A DNA stretch of 63,571 bases from an uncultured Prevotellaceae bacterium (GTDB lineage: Bacteria > Bacteroidota > Bacteroidia > Bacteroidales > Bacteroidaceae): NCBI GenBank assembly GCA_902775605.1, contig CACYNE010000011.1:1-63571 (forward strand), read 5' to 3'. The translations under genes and the position numbers were made by a program. The notes beneath the pieces are model-generated. The model was given only the letters and a program-made list of their open reading frames with translations. It searched no databases and was not told the origin of the DNA. Positions 1 to 7,736 of this stretch are shown piece after piece (the stretch's first letter is position 1; each line of letters opens with the position of its first letter).

Positions 1-78
1 TTCGGGGATGGGAGCAGGACCGTGGTTGGGGCCTTTGGCCACAACGCACATGTTTTCAACTTCCTTAGAATAAATCAT
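1..78 (-). CDS. Fe-S cluster scaffold-like protein, N-terminal 26 residues only
   Basis: Only the first 26 codons lie in the window; the gene runs off the left edge. The peptide begins MIYSKEVENMCVV and continues with a KGPNHGPAPIPE stretch. From memory this matches the N-terminus of a Bacteroidota NifU-like 'iron-sulfur cluster assembly scaffold' family usually found beside a GGGtGRT protein. A TAnnTTTG promoter element (119-126, minus) lies 40 bases upstream of the ATG, which supports the start at 78. The family call rests on a short peptide and is moderate at best. Confidence 0.5.
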   Translation of the reverse strand, partial: MIYSKEVENMCVVAKGPNHGPAPIPE

Positions 79-118
79 TGTTACCTATTTTAAAATAGTA
101 AATTTACTTTCGTGGCTG

Positions 119-126
119 CAAAGTTA
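119..126 (-). promoter_or_regulatory. -7 element of the promoter for the truncated left-edge gene
   Basis: Read on the minus strand this is TAACTTTG, which fits the Bacteroidota -7 consensus TAnnTTTG, 40 bases upstream of the ATG at 78. Confidence 0.5.
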
Positions 127-180
127 CAAAAATATCGCGAAAATACCTAAAAAAGGTGAGAAAATTTTTAGTGTAGTACC

Positions 181-210
181 AAAGAAAAGGGACGGAGTTT
201 CTTCCGTCCC
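181..210 (-). terminator. Rho-independent terminator of htpG
   Basis: An 8-bp GC-rich stem (189-196 with 203-210, loop of 6) is followed on the minus strand by a T-rich run (181-188 read in reverse). It lies 27 bases past the htpG stop. Confidence 0.85.
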
Positions 211-237
211 TTGTTATAGGTATCATTTTTGATATGT

Positions 238-2292
238 TTACTTGATAAGTTCTACGCTGCGCTGCAGGAACTTATCGAGCGCTTCGCCCTTTAGCATGCC
301 GTTCTGCAGCAGGGCCAGGTCGATGAGCTGATGCACGATGTTGTTGCCCTTGGCATAGTCGCTGATCAGCTGCTGTTTCTTGTCCTTCTGCTCGTCGATG
401 GCCTTCTGGGTGTTGGCCTTGTCGTCCTTGATGTCCTGAGTGATTTCCTCGGGTTTCTTGCCCTCGGTCTTCTGGTTCAGAGCAGCCAGACGAGCCTCCT
501 GTCCCTTGATCTCGCCCTCGATGGGGGCCAGATCATTTGCAATCTGGGATTTGAAGTTTGAGAGCACGTCCTTGATAAGACGGTGGTCGCTGTTGAGCAC
601 GATGTTGAATGAGTCGGGCATCTGACCATAGAAGCCCATGCCACTCTGATAGCGGCTCATTTCCTTCATGCGGCGCATCCATTCATTCTGGGTAATCACC
701 ACAGGGCGCTGCTCGCTGCCCAGGGCGTTGACCTCGACGATAAACTCGGCCTTGTCGAACTTTGGCATCTGACTCTGGAACACGGCTGACAGATTGTCAC
801 GCTCTGTGTCACTCAGGTCAGTCTTGGGCTTGTCTTCCTTCTGAATCAGGTGGTCCACGGTGTCAGAGTCCACGCGTGTGAAACGACTCTTCTCGAACTT
901 CTGCTCCAGCGTCTGGATGCAAGGCACGTCGAGCTGTCCGTCGAGCAGCAGCACAGAGTAGCCCTTGTCCTGGGCGGCCTTGATATAAGAGTACTGGTCG
1001 TCCTTGTTGGTGGCATAGAGATACACCAGGTTGCCATCCTTGTCCTTCTGGGCGGCCTCGATAAGGGTCTTATATTCGTCGAAGGTGAAGTATTTGCCTT
1101 CTGTGTCCTTCAGCAGAGAGAAGTCCTTGGCACGGTCGTAGAAGTTCTCCTCGGTCAGGATGCCGTAGTTGATAAACAGCTTCAGGTCGTCCCATTTCTC
1201 CTCGTAGGCCTTGCGGTCCTCGTTGAAGATGGCCTTCAGACGGTCTGACACCTTCTTGGTGATATAGGTCGAAATCTTCTTTACCTCACGGTCGCTCTGC
1301 AGATAGCTGCGGCTCACGTTCAGGGGGATGTCGGGTGAGTCGATGACACCATGCAGCAGGGTCAGGAACTCAGGCACGATGCCCTCCACCTGGTCGGTCA
1401 CGAAGACCTGGTTGCAGTAGAGCTGAATCTTGTTCTTTTGCAGTTCCAGCGAGTTCTTGATGCGGGGGAAGTAGAGGATACCCGTCAGGTTGAAGGGGTA
1501 GTCCACGTTGAGGTGGATCCAGAACAGGGGCTCGTCGTGCATGGGGTAGAGGGTGCGGTAGAATGACTTATAGTCCTCGTCCTTCAGCGTTGATGGCGTC
1601 TTGGTCCACAAGGGCTCCACATTATTTATAATATTGTCCTCGTCGGTGTCCACCTGCTTGCCGTCCTTCCATTCCGTCTTCTTTCCGAAGGCCACGGGCA
1701 CGGGCAGGAACTTGCAATATTTGTTCAGCAGGCCCTCGAGTTTGAACTTGTCGAGAAACTCCTTCGAGTCGTCGTCGATATAGAGGATGATGTCCGAACC
1801 GTGGTCTTCGCGCTCGGCGTCGTCAATCTCGTAGGCGGGACTGCTGTCGCAGCTCCATTTCACAGCCTTCGATCCTTCTTTCCATGAGCGGGTGATGATC
1901 TCCACCTTCTTTGACACCATGAAACTGGAGTAGAAACCCAGTCCAAAGTGGCCGATGATGTTGTTGGCGTTGTCCTTGTACTTCTCAAGGAAGTCTGTCA
2001 CGCCCGAGAAAGCAATCTGATTGATATACTTGTCAATCTCCTCCTCGGTCATGCCGATACCGTGGTCGCTGATGGTGATGGTACCCTTGTCGGCATCGAA
2101 GTTCACGCGCACGGTCAGGTCGCCCAGCTCGCCCGTGAATTCACCCTTTTCCTTCAGGGTCTTCAACTTCTGTGTGGCGTCAACGGCGTTCGACACCATC
2201 TCACGCAGGAAAATCTCTTGGTCGCTATAGAGAAACTTTTTGATGACGGGGAAAATGTTCTCGGTTGTAACCCCGATGTTACCTTTTTGCAT
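238..2292 (-). CDS. htpG: Molecular chaperone HtpG (bacterial Hsp90)
   Basis: A 684-residue protein of the usual bacterial Hsp90 length or slightly longer. The N-terminal GHKL ATPase domain is clear: the N-box helix reads REMVSNAVDAT, followed by the DHGIGMT motif and the lid motif GHFGLGFYS. Middle and C-terminal dimerisation domains follow. It is a cytosolic ATP-dependent chaperone for stressed client proteins. The C-terminal part has a charged helical insert rich in Lys, Glu and Gln (about residues 590-650), as seen in Bacteroidota HtpG. It is transcribed alone, with its own terminator downstream. I see no obvious stress-promoter sequence upstream. Confidence 0.97.
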   Translation of the reverse strand: MQKGNIGVTTENIFPVIKKFLYSDQEIFLREMVSNAVDATQKLKTLKEKGEFTGELGDLTVRVNFDADKGTITISDHGIGMTEEEIDKYINQIAFSGVTDFLEKYKDNANNIIGHFGLGFYSSFMVSKKVEIITRSWKEGSKAVKWSCDSSPAYEIDDAEREDHGSDIILYIDDDSKEFLDKFKLEGLLNKYCKFLPVPVAFGKKTEWKDGKQVDTDEDNIINNVEPLWTKTPSTLKDEDYKSFYRTLYPMHDEPLFWIHLNVDYPFNLTGILYFPRIKNSLELQKNKIQLYCNQVFVTDQVEGIVPEFLTLLHGVIDSPDIPLNVSRSYLQSDREVKKISTYITKKVSDRLKAIFNEDRKAYEEKWDDLKLFINYGILTEENFYDRAKDFSLLKDTEGKYFTFDEYKTLIEAAQKDKDGNLVYLYATNKDDQYSYIKAAQDKGYSVLLLDGQLDVPCIQTLEQKFEKSRFTRVDSDTVDHLIQKEDKPKTDLSDTERDNLSAVFQSQMPKFDKAEFIVEVNALGSEQRPVVITQNEWMRRMKEMSRYQSGMGFYGQMPDSFNIVLNSDHRLIKDVLSNFKSQIANDLAPIEGEIKGQEARLAALNQKTEGKKPEEITQDIKDDKANTQKAIDEQKDKKQQLISDYAKGNNIVHQLIDLALLQNGMLKGEALDKFLQRSVELIK

Positions 2293-2370
2293 ATTTCGAT
2301 TGTATGTTTATTATTCTACACACAACCCTTATGCAAACTTCGTGCCAAAACTATTCTCATTCCACCTTTC

Positions 2371-3159
2371 TCATTCCTCTTTCCTCTTTTCCTCCTTAAA
2401 ATAATACTGTCCACGTTTGCGGGTGATGCTGCCATAGTTAATGGCATGTTTCGGACAGTGGTGGTAGCAGGACAGACAACAGGTGCATTTGTTGGTGTGA
2501 TGCCAATGGGGTAAGCCCTCCTTTATTGTGATGTCGCCCGTGGGGCACACCCTCTCACACATGCCGCAATGGATGCACGCCTCTGTGTCCACGGTAAACT
2601 TCTCGTCGCTGATCATCCGGGCGTTGAAGTAGGCTCCTATCACGTGCGTAAAAGTCCATGGTGTGGCTCCCCGTGTGGTCCTCGTGATGCCCTCCCGTCG
2701 GTTTGCAATCTCCTCGGCTATGATGTGTATGTCACGCTTGGCCTGCGTTATTTTCTCCCGCTCTCGCTCGGGTGTGTCGGTGTACATAAATGGCAAACAC
2801 ACATACGACTCCGGCATGATAAGTGAATAGACGCTCGAAGCTCTGAGCCCCTTCTTTCCGAGGTCCTTGTTCAGCAGCTCCATGGCGCGTCCTATGTTGT
2901 CGCCGCAGGTGGTAAGGGCAAAGATAAAGGTGTTGTTTTTCACGTTGAACGTCGCCCTGCTTATAAACTCCCTCACGATCCTTGGCGGCTGCCAGCCGTG
3001 GGTGGGAAAGCAGAATCCCAGCCTTTCGCCTTCCTGCAGTTCATACACGCATGCGTCCTTCATCTCGTCGGGGATGAAGAGCAGTTTCTCGCCCGTTCTC
3101 TCTGCCAGCTCCTTGGCTGCCCAGCGGGTGTTTCCTGTGCCTGAGAAATAAAATATCAT
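2371..3159 (-). CDS. EFR1-type flavodoxin/ferredoxin fusion protein
   Basis: A 262-residue protein starting MIFYFSGTGNT. The flavodoxin-like N-terminus carries the FMN-phosphate loop SGTGNT. The C-terminus holds two [4Fe-4S] ferredoxin motifs, CIHCGMCERVC at about 195-205 and CTCCLSCYHHC at about 225-235. This is the EFR1 family architecture; such proteins are likely electron carriers in anaerobes, but the partner enzyme is not known. I chose the ATG at 3159: the longer reading begins with a TTG that lies inside the -7 promoter element at 3169-3176. The gene sits between htpG and a repeat-rich spacer. Confidence 0.85.
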   Translation of the reverse strand: MIFYFSGTGNTRWAAKELAERTGEKLLFIPDEMKDACVYELQEGERLGFCFPTHGWQPPRIVREFISRATFNVKNNTFIFALTTCGDNIGRAMELLNKDLGKKGLRASSVYSLIMPESYVCLPFMYTDTPEREREKITQAKRDIHIIAEEIANRREGITRTTRGATPWTFTHVIGAYFNARMISDEKFTVDTEACIHCGMCERVCPTGDITIKEGLPHWHHTNKCTCCLSCYHHCPKHAINYGSITRKRGQYYFKEEKRKEE

Positions 3160-3168
3160 ATTCGGTGG

Positions 3169-3176
3169 CAAAGATA
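3169..3176 (-). promoter_or_regulatory. -7 element upstream of the EFR1 gene
   Basis: TATCTTFG-type element: on the minus strand the bases read TATCTTTG, 9 bases upstream of the chosen ATG. The short distance implies a very short leader and excludes the upstream TTG as start. Confidence 0.6.
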
Positions 3177-3273
3177 CGAAACTTTTTGGAAAAATACTCC
3201 TTTCCCCTCAGAAAAATATTAAATCCTCATACCTAATGTTATACCCCATATTTTTGTCCAGTTCATATTCGGT

Positions 3274-3366
3274 TCTTCTTCAGTTGTTGTTCAGTGAATC
3301 ACTGGACAACAACTGGACAACAACTGAACAACAACTGGACAACAACTGAAGAAGAACTGGACAACA
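3274..3366. repeat. 11-bp tandem repeat array with an inverted half
   Basis: Six consecutive 11-bp units of the form ACTGGACAACA run from 3301 to 3366; four match that consensus exactly, one reads ACTGAACAACA and one ACTGAAGAAGA. Two further units occur in reverse orientation at 3274-3295, so the 22-base left arm can pair with 3334-3355 with a single mismatch. The array lies in the 411-base gap between the EFR1 gene and the TraB/GumN remnant. No coding function is apparent; the rest of the gap holds only the terminator at 3499-3547. Confidence 0.9.
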
Positions 3367-3498
3367 ATAGGAGTTAACTATTCGTTTGTCTATAAATTGT
3401 ACATTTATTGCAACGAGCGGCTTACTGCTACGCAGCAGATGTTTGATTATGTCGTAGCTCATCGCAAAGCCATTTCGATGCCAATGAGGATTGAAACG

Positions 3499-3547
3499 AA
3501 AAAAGGCGGGAAGCCGCGCCGATATCATCGGCCTCGGCTCCCCGCCC
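3499..3547 (-). terminator. Rho-independent terminator after the ridA-tcdA-remnant unit
   Basis: A long GC-rich hairpin (3505-3510 pairing with 3541-3546, with further paired inner segments) is followed on the minus strand by a run of T residues. It would end transcription coming from ridA and tcdA. Confidence 0.8.
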
Positions 3548-3570
3548 TGCATTATGCTTGCGTTTGGATA

Positions 3571-3810
3571 TTACACTCCTACGAAGTCCAGCTCATTCCG
3601 CTTGATAACGAGCGGATAGCGTTCGGGATGCTGGCGGAATTGTTCCTTGAAGCTGTCTGCATATTTCTCTACGTTTTTCTTGATTTCATTCAATTTCTGC
3701 TGAAGACCATTGCCGCTCACTTCCCACAGCCAGCCGGTCTTTGTTCATTCTTGTGCTGTCACGTTCATAGCCATGAAAGTGAGCAGCAAGAATGGTCGTG
3801 TTTTCTTCAT
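3571..3810 (-). pseudogene. Truncated, chimeric copy of the neighbouring TraB/GumN-family gene
   Basis: Reading from the ATG at 3810, codons 1-21 encode a signal peptide nearly identical to that of the TraB/GumN gene at 5180 (shared core LLLTFMAMN-TAQE). Codon 22 is a TGA (3745-3747) where the intact gene has GGA; the frame then continues TKTGWLWEVSGNG as in the intact gene. Over about 80 bases the two copies differ at only three positions. After that the similarity stops and an unrelated lysine-rich tail of about 40 residues follows to a TAA at 3571. The bases just before the ATG are also shared. This looks like a recent partial duplication joined to other sequence. It starts 11 bases after the tcdA stop. 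Confidence 0.8.
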
Positions 3811-3821
3811 CTTATTAATGG

Positions 3822-4622
3822 TTAAGGATTAACGGCGTCCTGAATGATGAGGCCCGCCAACATAAAGCCGAAGATGGCGGTGATATGGGCCAGGGTGCCG
3901 TTGATCTGGGCTTTTGACGAGCACCATTCGTGGTTCAGCAGGGTGGGGTCGCCAGGACCGTTCTTGGCCTTGGGACACATACACTGCTCTGTGCCACAGG
4001 TGGCGTTATGGCCCTTGTTATCTAAAAGTTCATCGGAATAGACGCACTGGAACTTGCGTTTTGGATACTGGCCGTCGCGTTTGAATCGCTTGCGCAGGGC
4101 ACGGGCCAGTGGGTCACCATGCACCTTCCAGAACTCAGCGGTATGGATGCGCGTGGGGTCGAGCTTCAGGGCAGCCCCCATCGACGAGAAGAACTTCGCC
4201 TTGGTTTTCGTGCCCATCAGGATGAGCAGCGCCTTGTCCTTTAGCGAGTCGATGGCATCGATGATATAGTCGTAGTTGTCTAACTCAAAGCTCTCGGCCG
4301 TCTCTGCCGTGAAGATTTGTTGCAGGGCGGTAATCTCTGCCGAAGGGTTGATGTTAAGCAAACGCTCTTTGAGGGCATCCACCTTCACCTGTCCCACGGT
4401 CTTTGTCGTCGCCATCAGCTGGCGGTTAATATTGGTGATGCAGACGCGGTCAGAATCGACAATCGTCAACTTCCTGATGCCAGAACGAATCAGACTCTCA
4501 GCACACCACGACCCTACGCCGCCCACACCGAAGATGATGACACGCTTTTCTGCGATGCGGCCCATCGCCTCGTCGCCCAGCAGGAGTTCTGCCCTGCGAA
4601 ATATTGCTTGTTCTATCGCCAT
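3822..4622 (-). CDS. tcdA: tRNA threonylcarbamoyladenosine dehydratase TcdA/CsdL
   Basis: A 266-residue E1-like enzyme with the ATP/nucleotide-binding loop GVGGVGSW and the following acidic residue in TIVDSDRVCITNINRQ, typical of the ThiF/MoeB/E1 fold. TcdA-family proteins cyclise t6A at position 37 of ANN-decoding tRNAs to ct6A in an ATP-dependent reaction. The length and the CGTEQCMCP segment fit the TcdA branch rather than ThiF or MoeB. It lies 20 bases downstream of ridA on the same strand and probably shares its promoter. Confidence 0.92.
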   Translation of the reverse strand: MAIEQAIFRRAELLLGDEAMGRIAEKRVIIFGVGGVGSWCAESLIRSGIRKLTIVDSDRVCITNINRQLMATTKTVGQVKVDALKERLLNINPSAEITALQQIFTAETAESFELDNYDYIIDAIDSLKDKALLILMGTKTKAKFFSSMGAALKLDPTRIHTAEFWKVHGDPLARALRKRFKRDGQYPKRKFQCVYSDELLDNKGHNATCGTEQCMCPKAKNGPGDPTLLNHEWCSSKAQINGTLAHITAIFGFMLAGLIIQDAVNP

Positions 4623-4642
4623 GAATTATCGTCGTGTCTCTG

Positions 4643-5020
4643 TTATTTTACCTCAGCCACTACCTCAATCTCTACCAATGCGCCCTTTGGCAATGTCTTG
4701 ACCGCAACGGCAGAGCGGGCTGGGTAAGGCTCTGTGAAGAATTCGGCATAGATGGTATTCATATCGGCAAAGTCGTTCATGTCGGCCATAAACACAGTGG
4801 TCTTCACCACATGACTCATGCTGAGGCCAGCCTCTTCCAAGATGGCTTTCACATTAGTGAGCGACTGGCGTGTCTGCTCCTTGATGCCTCCCTCGACGAA
4901 CGTGCCAGTGGCGGGGTCGATGGGTATCTGACCAGAGGTATAGACGAGATTTGCAACTTGGATGGCCTGACTATAAGGACCGATGGCAGCGGGTGCCTTT
5001 GTTGTACTGATTACTTTCAT
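4643..5020 (-). CDS. ridA: RidA family enamine/imine deaminase
   Basis: A 125-residue protein with the family hallmarks APAAIGPYSQA near the N-terminus, SGQIPIDP, and the C-terminal EPYPARSAVAV with the arginine that binds the substrate carboxylate. RidA hydrolyses reactive 2-aminoacrylate and related enamines released by PLP enzymes, protecting the cell from their damage. It is the first gene of a ridA-tcdA unit, with a TAnnTTTG element 25 bases upstream of the ATG. Confidence 0.95.
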   Translation of the reverse strand: MKVISTTKAPAAIGPYSQAIQVANLVYTSGQIPIDPATGTFVEGGIKEQTRQSLTNVKAILEEAGLSMSHVVKTTVFMADMNDFADMNTIYAEFFTEPYPARSAVAVKTLPKGALVEIEVVAEVK

Positions 5021-5045
5021 TGTGCACTATATATAAATGTGAGTG

Positions 5046-5053
5046 CAAAATTA
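5046..5053 (-). promoter_or_regulatory. -7 element of the ridA-tcdA promoter
   Basis: TAATTTTG on the minus strand. It lies back to back with the element at 5097-5104 on the plus strand, giving a divergent promoter pair. Confidence 0.55.
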
Positions 5054-5096
5054 CCTATTTTTCTGCGATTATCACTGCTTTTAAAAATATTTTTTG

Positions 5097-5104
5097 TAAA
5101 TTTG
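5097..5104 (+). promoter_or_regulatory. -7 element of the TraB/GumN gene promoter
   Basis: TAAATTTG, about 76 bases upstream of the gene start. The leader this produces contains the short ORF at 5142-5183. Confidence 0.55.
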
Positions 5105-5141
5105 CACTGTAATATTGCATTCAAACTAAAACTATACAATT

Positions 5142-5183
5142 ATGAAAGTCCTGACTTTGCAGGCTCTACCATTAAAAAGATGA
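5142..5183 (+). CDS. Possible 13-residue leader peptide coupled to the TraB/GumN gene
   Basis: An ATG opens a frame encoding MKVLTLQALPLKR. Its TGA stop overlaps the ATG of the next gene (ATGA at 5180-5183), the classic layout for translational coupling. The ORF lies inside the leader implied by the -7 element at 5097-5104. It has no recognisable regulatory codon run, so it may be chance; the stop/start overlap is the only positive evidence. Confidence 0.3.
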   Translation: MKVLTLQALPLKR

Positions 5184-6037
5184 GGAAAATACTATCATTA
5201 TTGCTGCTCACTTTCATGGCTATGAACATGACAGCACAAGAAGGAACAAAGACTGGCTGGCTGTGGGAAGTGAGCGGCAATGGGCTCGCCCAAAAGTCCT
5301 ATCTTTTCGGCACCTGCCACGGTGACGGGCACGATTTCACTCGTGAGGAGGTGTTTGGCATTAGCGGTTTGGACGATGCGCTGAACAATGTGAAGATTGC
5401 GCTATACGAAGGGGGTATGAATAAAGAGACTTCCGAAACCGACTCTGCTGAAATGATTTCCGAATTAGAAAAAATGAAGAAAATGATGAAGCATCCAGGG
5501 CAGGAGCTCATGATGCCAGAGGGAGCATATTACAAACCACTATTCGACACAGTGGCGCATTTCAACGAGGTCAACAATTTCCTAACTTATCAGATGAAGG
5601 ATAACGAGTACTGGAAAAAGAACCCACGCTACTGGTTAATCCGTATGCGTTTATATATCGCTTTCGCCATGAGGCGGGGAACCCCGTTAGACGTTATACT
5701 GAATCAGGAAACAGTCAATCGTGGCATCGAGACGCGATTTAACAATGACAGTGTGACAAATTTTTTTCGGGCTTTTGCCGACATCTATTTGAAGAACGAC
5801 ACCTGCATGATGTGGAACTATTTGAATGAGGCCGGATTTGTAGCCGGTGCAGAATCGGAGGATGACAATGGCCATGAGATTCTGCATGACCGAAACGTAA
5901 AGTGGATTCCCGTCATTATGAAGAATATTGCCGAGGCCCCTTGCATAGTTGCCGTAGGCTGCCGCCACCTGATGGGCAGAGAATCTTTGATAGCCTTGCT
6001 TCGGCGGGAAGGCTATACAGTCGAGGCCGTAAAATAA
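5180..6037 (+). CDS. TraB/GumN family protein, secreted
   Basis: A 285-residue protein with a signal peptide (residues 1-19, ending MNMTAQ). The family motifs are present: SYLFGTCHG near the N-terminus and the C-terminal CIVAVGCRHLMGRESLIALLRREGYTVE, equivalent to the GumN 'VGAGHL.G..SL...L...GY' signature. TraB/GumN proteins are thought to be metal-dependent peptidases related to the Tiki/EreA fold; the substrate here is unknown. The ATG at 5180 is chosen because it directly precedes the signal peptide; a longer upstream reading overlaps ridA antisense. A damaged copy of its 5' end lies at 3571-3810. Confidence 0.85.
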   Translation: MRKILSLLLLTFMAMNMTAQEGTKTGWLWEVSGNGLAQKSYLFGTCHGDGHDFTREEVFGISGLDDALNNVKIALYEGGMNKETSETDSAEMISELEKMKKMMKHPGQELMMPEGAYYKPLFDTVAHFNEVNNFLTYQMKDNEYWKKNPRYWLIRMRLYIAFAMRRGTPLDVILNQETVNRGIETRFNNDSVTNFFRAFADIYLKNDTCMMWNYLNEAGFVAGAESEDDNGHEILHDRNVKWIPVIMKNIAEAPCIVAVGCRHLMGRESLIALLRREGYTVEAVK

Positions 6038-6038
6038 A

Positions 6039-6103
6039 GAGCGATACGGCCTTTCTCTGGCAGAGAAACGGCGTGTTACTATGAGAGAAAGGCCGTATCG
6101 CTC
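6039..6103. repeat. 20-bp perfect inverted repeat between convergent genes, likely terminator
   Basis: The arms 6039-6058 and 6084-6103 are perfectly complementary over 20 bases and enclose a 25-base loop. On the minus strand the hairpin is followed by a T-rich run (TTTATTTTA), so it can end transcription of the phosphoethanolamine transferase gene arriving from the right. It starts one base after the TraB/GumN stop codon. The arm length is greater than most terminators here, and the loop repeats part of the arm (AGAGAAA-CGGC), so an element-derived origin is possible. Confidence 0.75.
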
Positions 6104-6182
6104 ACGGAGATAAGACAACCATAAATATATGCCTTTTCAAGCAATTCTAAATGATTGTCGTTATAGTTAACAAAACTTCGGA

Positions 6183-7736
6183 TTACTTGAATATATCGTA
6201 ATCCTTATTGTAGGCAGGCGACTGTATGGACAGCAGGTTGAGCACGGAGTGGAAGATGAAATGCTGTTCAAGGACGGCGGGCAGATCAGCCTTTGACTTG
6301 TAGTCGCGGAAATGCTCCGAGGTCCATACCAAGAAAGGTATCTCGTATTGCTGCTTGGGTGCCAGCTTCATGGGCAGGCCATGCATAAACATGTTGTTCT
6401 CGCCAAGCGACTCGCCATGGTCCGATATGAAGATCATCGCACTCTTCCAGTCCTGCATGGTGCGCAGGGTGTTGATCAGGCTGTCTAAGAGGAAGTCGGT
6501 GTAGCGGATGGTATTGTCATAGGCATTGACCAGCAGGCCGACGTTCTTCTCGCCCTCCTCCACATTGCGAGCCACAGGCTTATAGACCTCGAATGCCTCG
6601 GGATATTTGTCGGCATACTTAGGACCATGGCTGGTGCTGGTGTGGAGGATGATGAGCACCTTGTTCTTCTGGCTGGACTCGATGCGCTCGCGGAGTCCCG
6701 TAAAGAGAATGGCGTCGTAGGCCTCGTTCTGGTCGGGGAACTGCTCGCCCAGTTCGTTGTCGGTCAGATACTCGTCGATATGGATGGGCGGCTCTCCCCA
6801 GTTGGACGTACGCCATGATACATCGACACCCGTCCTGAAGGCATAGTTGGGCAGCAACTCATAGAGGTCGTCGCTGTTCTGAGGCTCGAGAATAGCCTTG
6901 GTGCCGGCCGTGGTATAGGTGGCACACGAGGTGGCCTGATACACCTTCAGGTCCTTCTGCTTGGACAGCAGCGGATTGGTGTCGCGCTGATAGCCATAGA
7001 GTTGGAAGTTGGCCTTTCTGGCCGACTCGCCAATGACAAGCACCACCACGGCTTTCTCATTGTCGGTGATGCGGCCGTCGGGCAGTTTGATCTCCTCCTG
7101 TTCCTTGTCATACTGGCTGCTGACCACGCGGAAGGTGTTGGCCACATAAGACCAGGGCTGCAGCAGTCCGCCCAGTTCGGTGTCGTGCTGACTGATCCAC
7201 AGCGTCTGACTGATATTGGCCACGGCCACCAGGAGGATGATGGCCAGCGAGCTGCCGCAATAGATGCCCATTTGTTTGGCCTTGCCAATGACGATAGGCT
7301 GGAACAAGCACCACAGGGCGGGGAGCACGCCAAAGACGATGATGAAAAGCCACAGCGACCAGCTGAAGAAGGCCGAGGCCTCGGAATATCTGGTGTTGAA
7401 CACGTTTTCGATGGTGGTGGCGTCGATCATCACGCTATAGGTCAGGATGAAATAGACGGCTGTGGCATTGATGATTGAGAAGATGGCCAGCAGGATGCGT
7501 CCCACTATCCTGAGCAGATAGATGGCGAGATAGGTCATCATGAAGTTGACCGCCAGCATGATAATCACCAGCGATGCCAGGAGGAAAATCTGTCCGCCAA
7601 GGCTCTCATTGGTGTTGTTGGTCACATACTTGAAGAAAGGCAGGTTGAAAAACAGCAAGGTGCCAATGCTGACGATGCACGAGAAAACAAAGAGCGAGAT
7701 GGGTTTACGTAATGATTTAATCATTTTTTGTTTCAT
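6183..7736 (-). CDS. Phosphoethanolamine transferase (EptA-like, sulfatase fold)
   Basis: A 517-residue membrane enzyme. About five transmembrane helices occupy residues 1-190, followed by a periplasmic alkaline-phosphatase/sulfatase domain. Motifs include VVLVIGESARKANFQLYGY (metal site and threonine/serine nucleophile region) and ISDHGESLGENN near the C-terminus. Such enzymes move phosphoethanolamine from phosphatidylethanolamine to lipid A or other glycans, reducing surface charge and polymyxin binding. The start overlaps the end of the upstream PAP2 gene by 20 bases (or less if the internal ATG at 7724 is used), so the two are one operon. The acceptor is inferred, not shown. Confidence 0.9.
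   Translation of the reverse strand: MKQKMIKSLRKPISLFVFSCIVSIGTLLFFNLPFFKYVTNNTNESLGGQIFLLASLVIIMLAVNFMMTYLAIYLLRIVGRILLAIFSIINATAVYFILTYSVMIDATTIENVFNTRYSEASAFFSWSLWLFIIVFGVLPALWCLFQPIVIGKAKQMGIYCGSSLAIILLVAVANISQTLWISQHDTELGGLLQPWSYVANTFRVVSSQYDKEQEEIKLPDGRITDNEKAVVVLVIGESARKANFQLYGYQRDTNPLLSKQKDLKVYQATSCATYTTAGTKAILEPQNSDDLYELLPNYAFRTGVDVSWRTSNWGEPPIHIDEYLTDNELGEQFPDQNEAYDAILFTGLRERIESSQKNKVLIILHTSTSHGPKYADKYPEAFEVYKPVARNVEEGEKNVGLLVNAYDNTIRYTDFLLDSLINTLRTMQDWKSAMIFISDHGESLGENNMFMHGLPMKLAPKQQYEIPFLVWTSEHFRDYKSKADLPAVLEQHFIFHSVLNLLSIQSPAYNKDYDIFK

Noticed and set aside
4634-5179. A long N-terminal extension of the TraB/GumN protein
   Set aside because: The extra frame runs antisense through ridA and would bury a signal peptide and cross the promoter.
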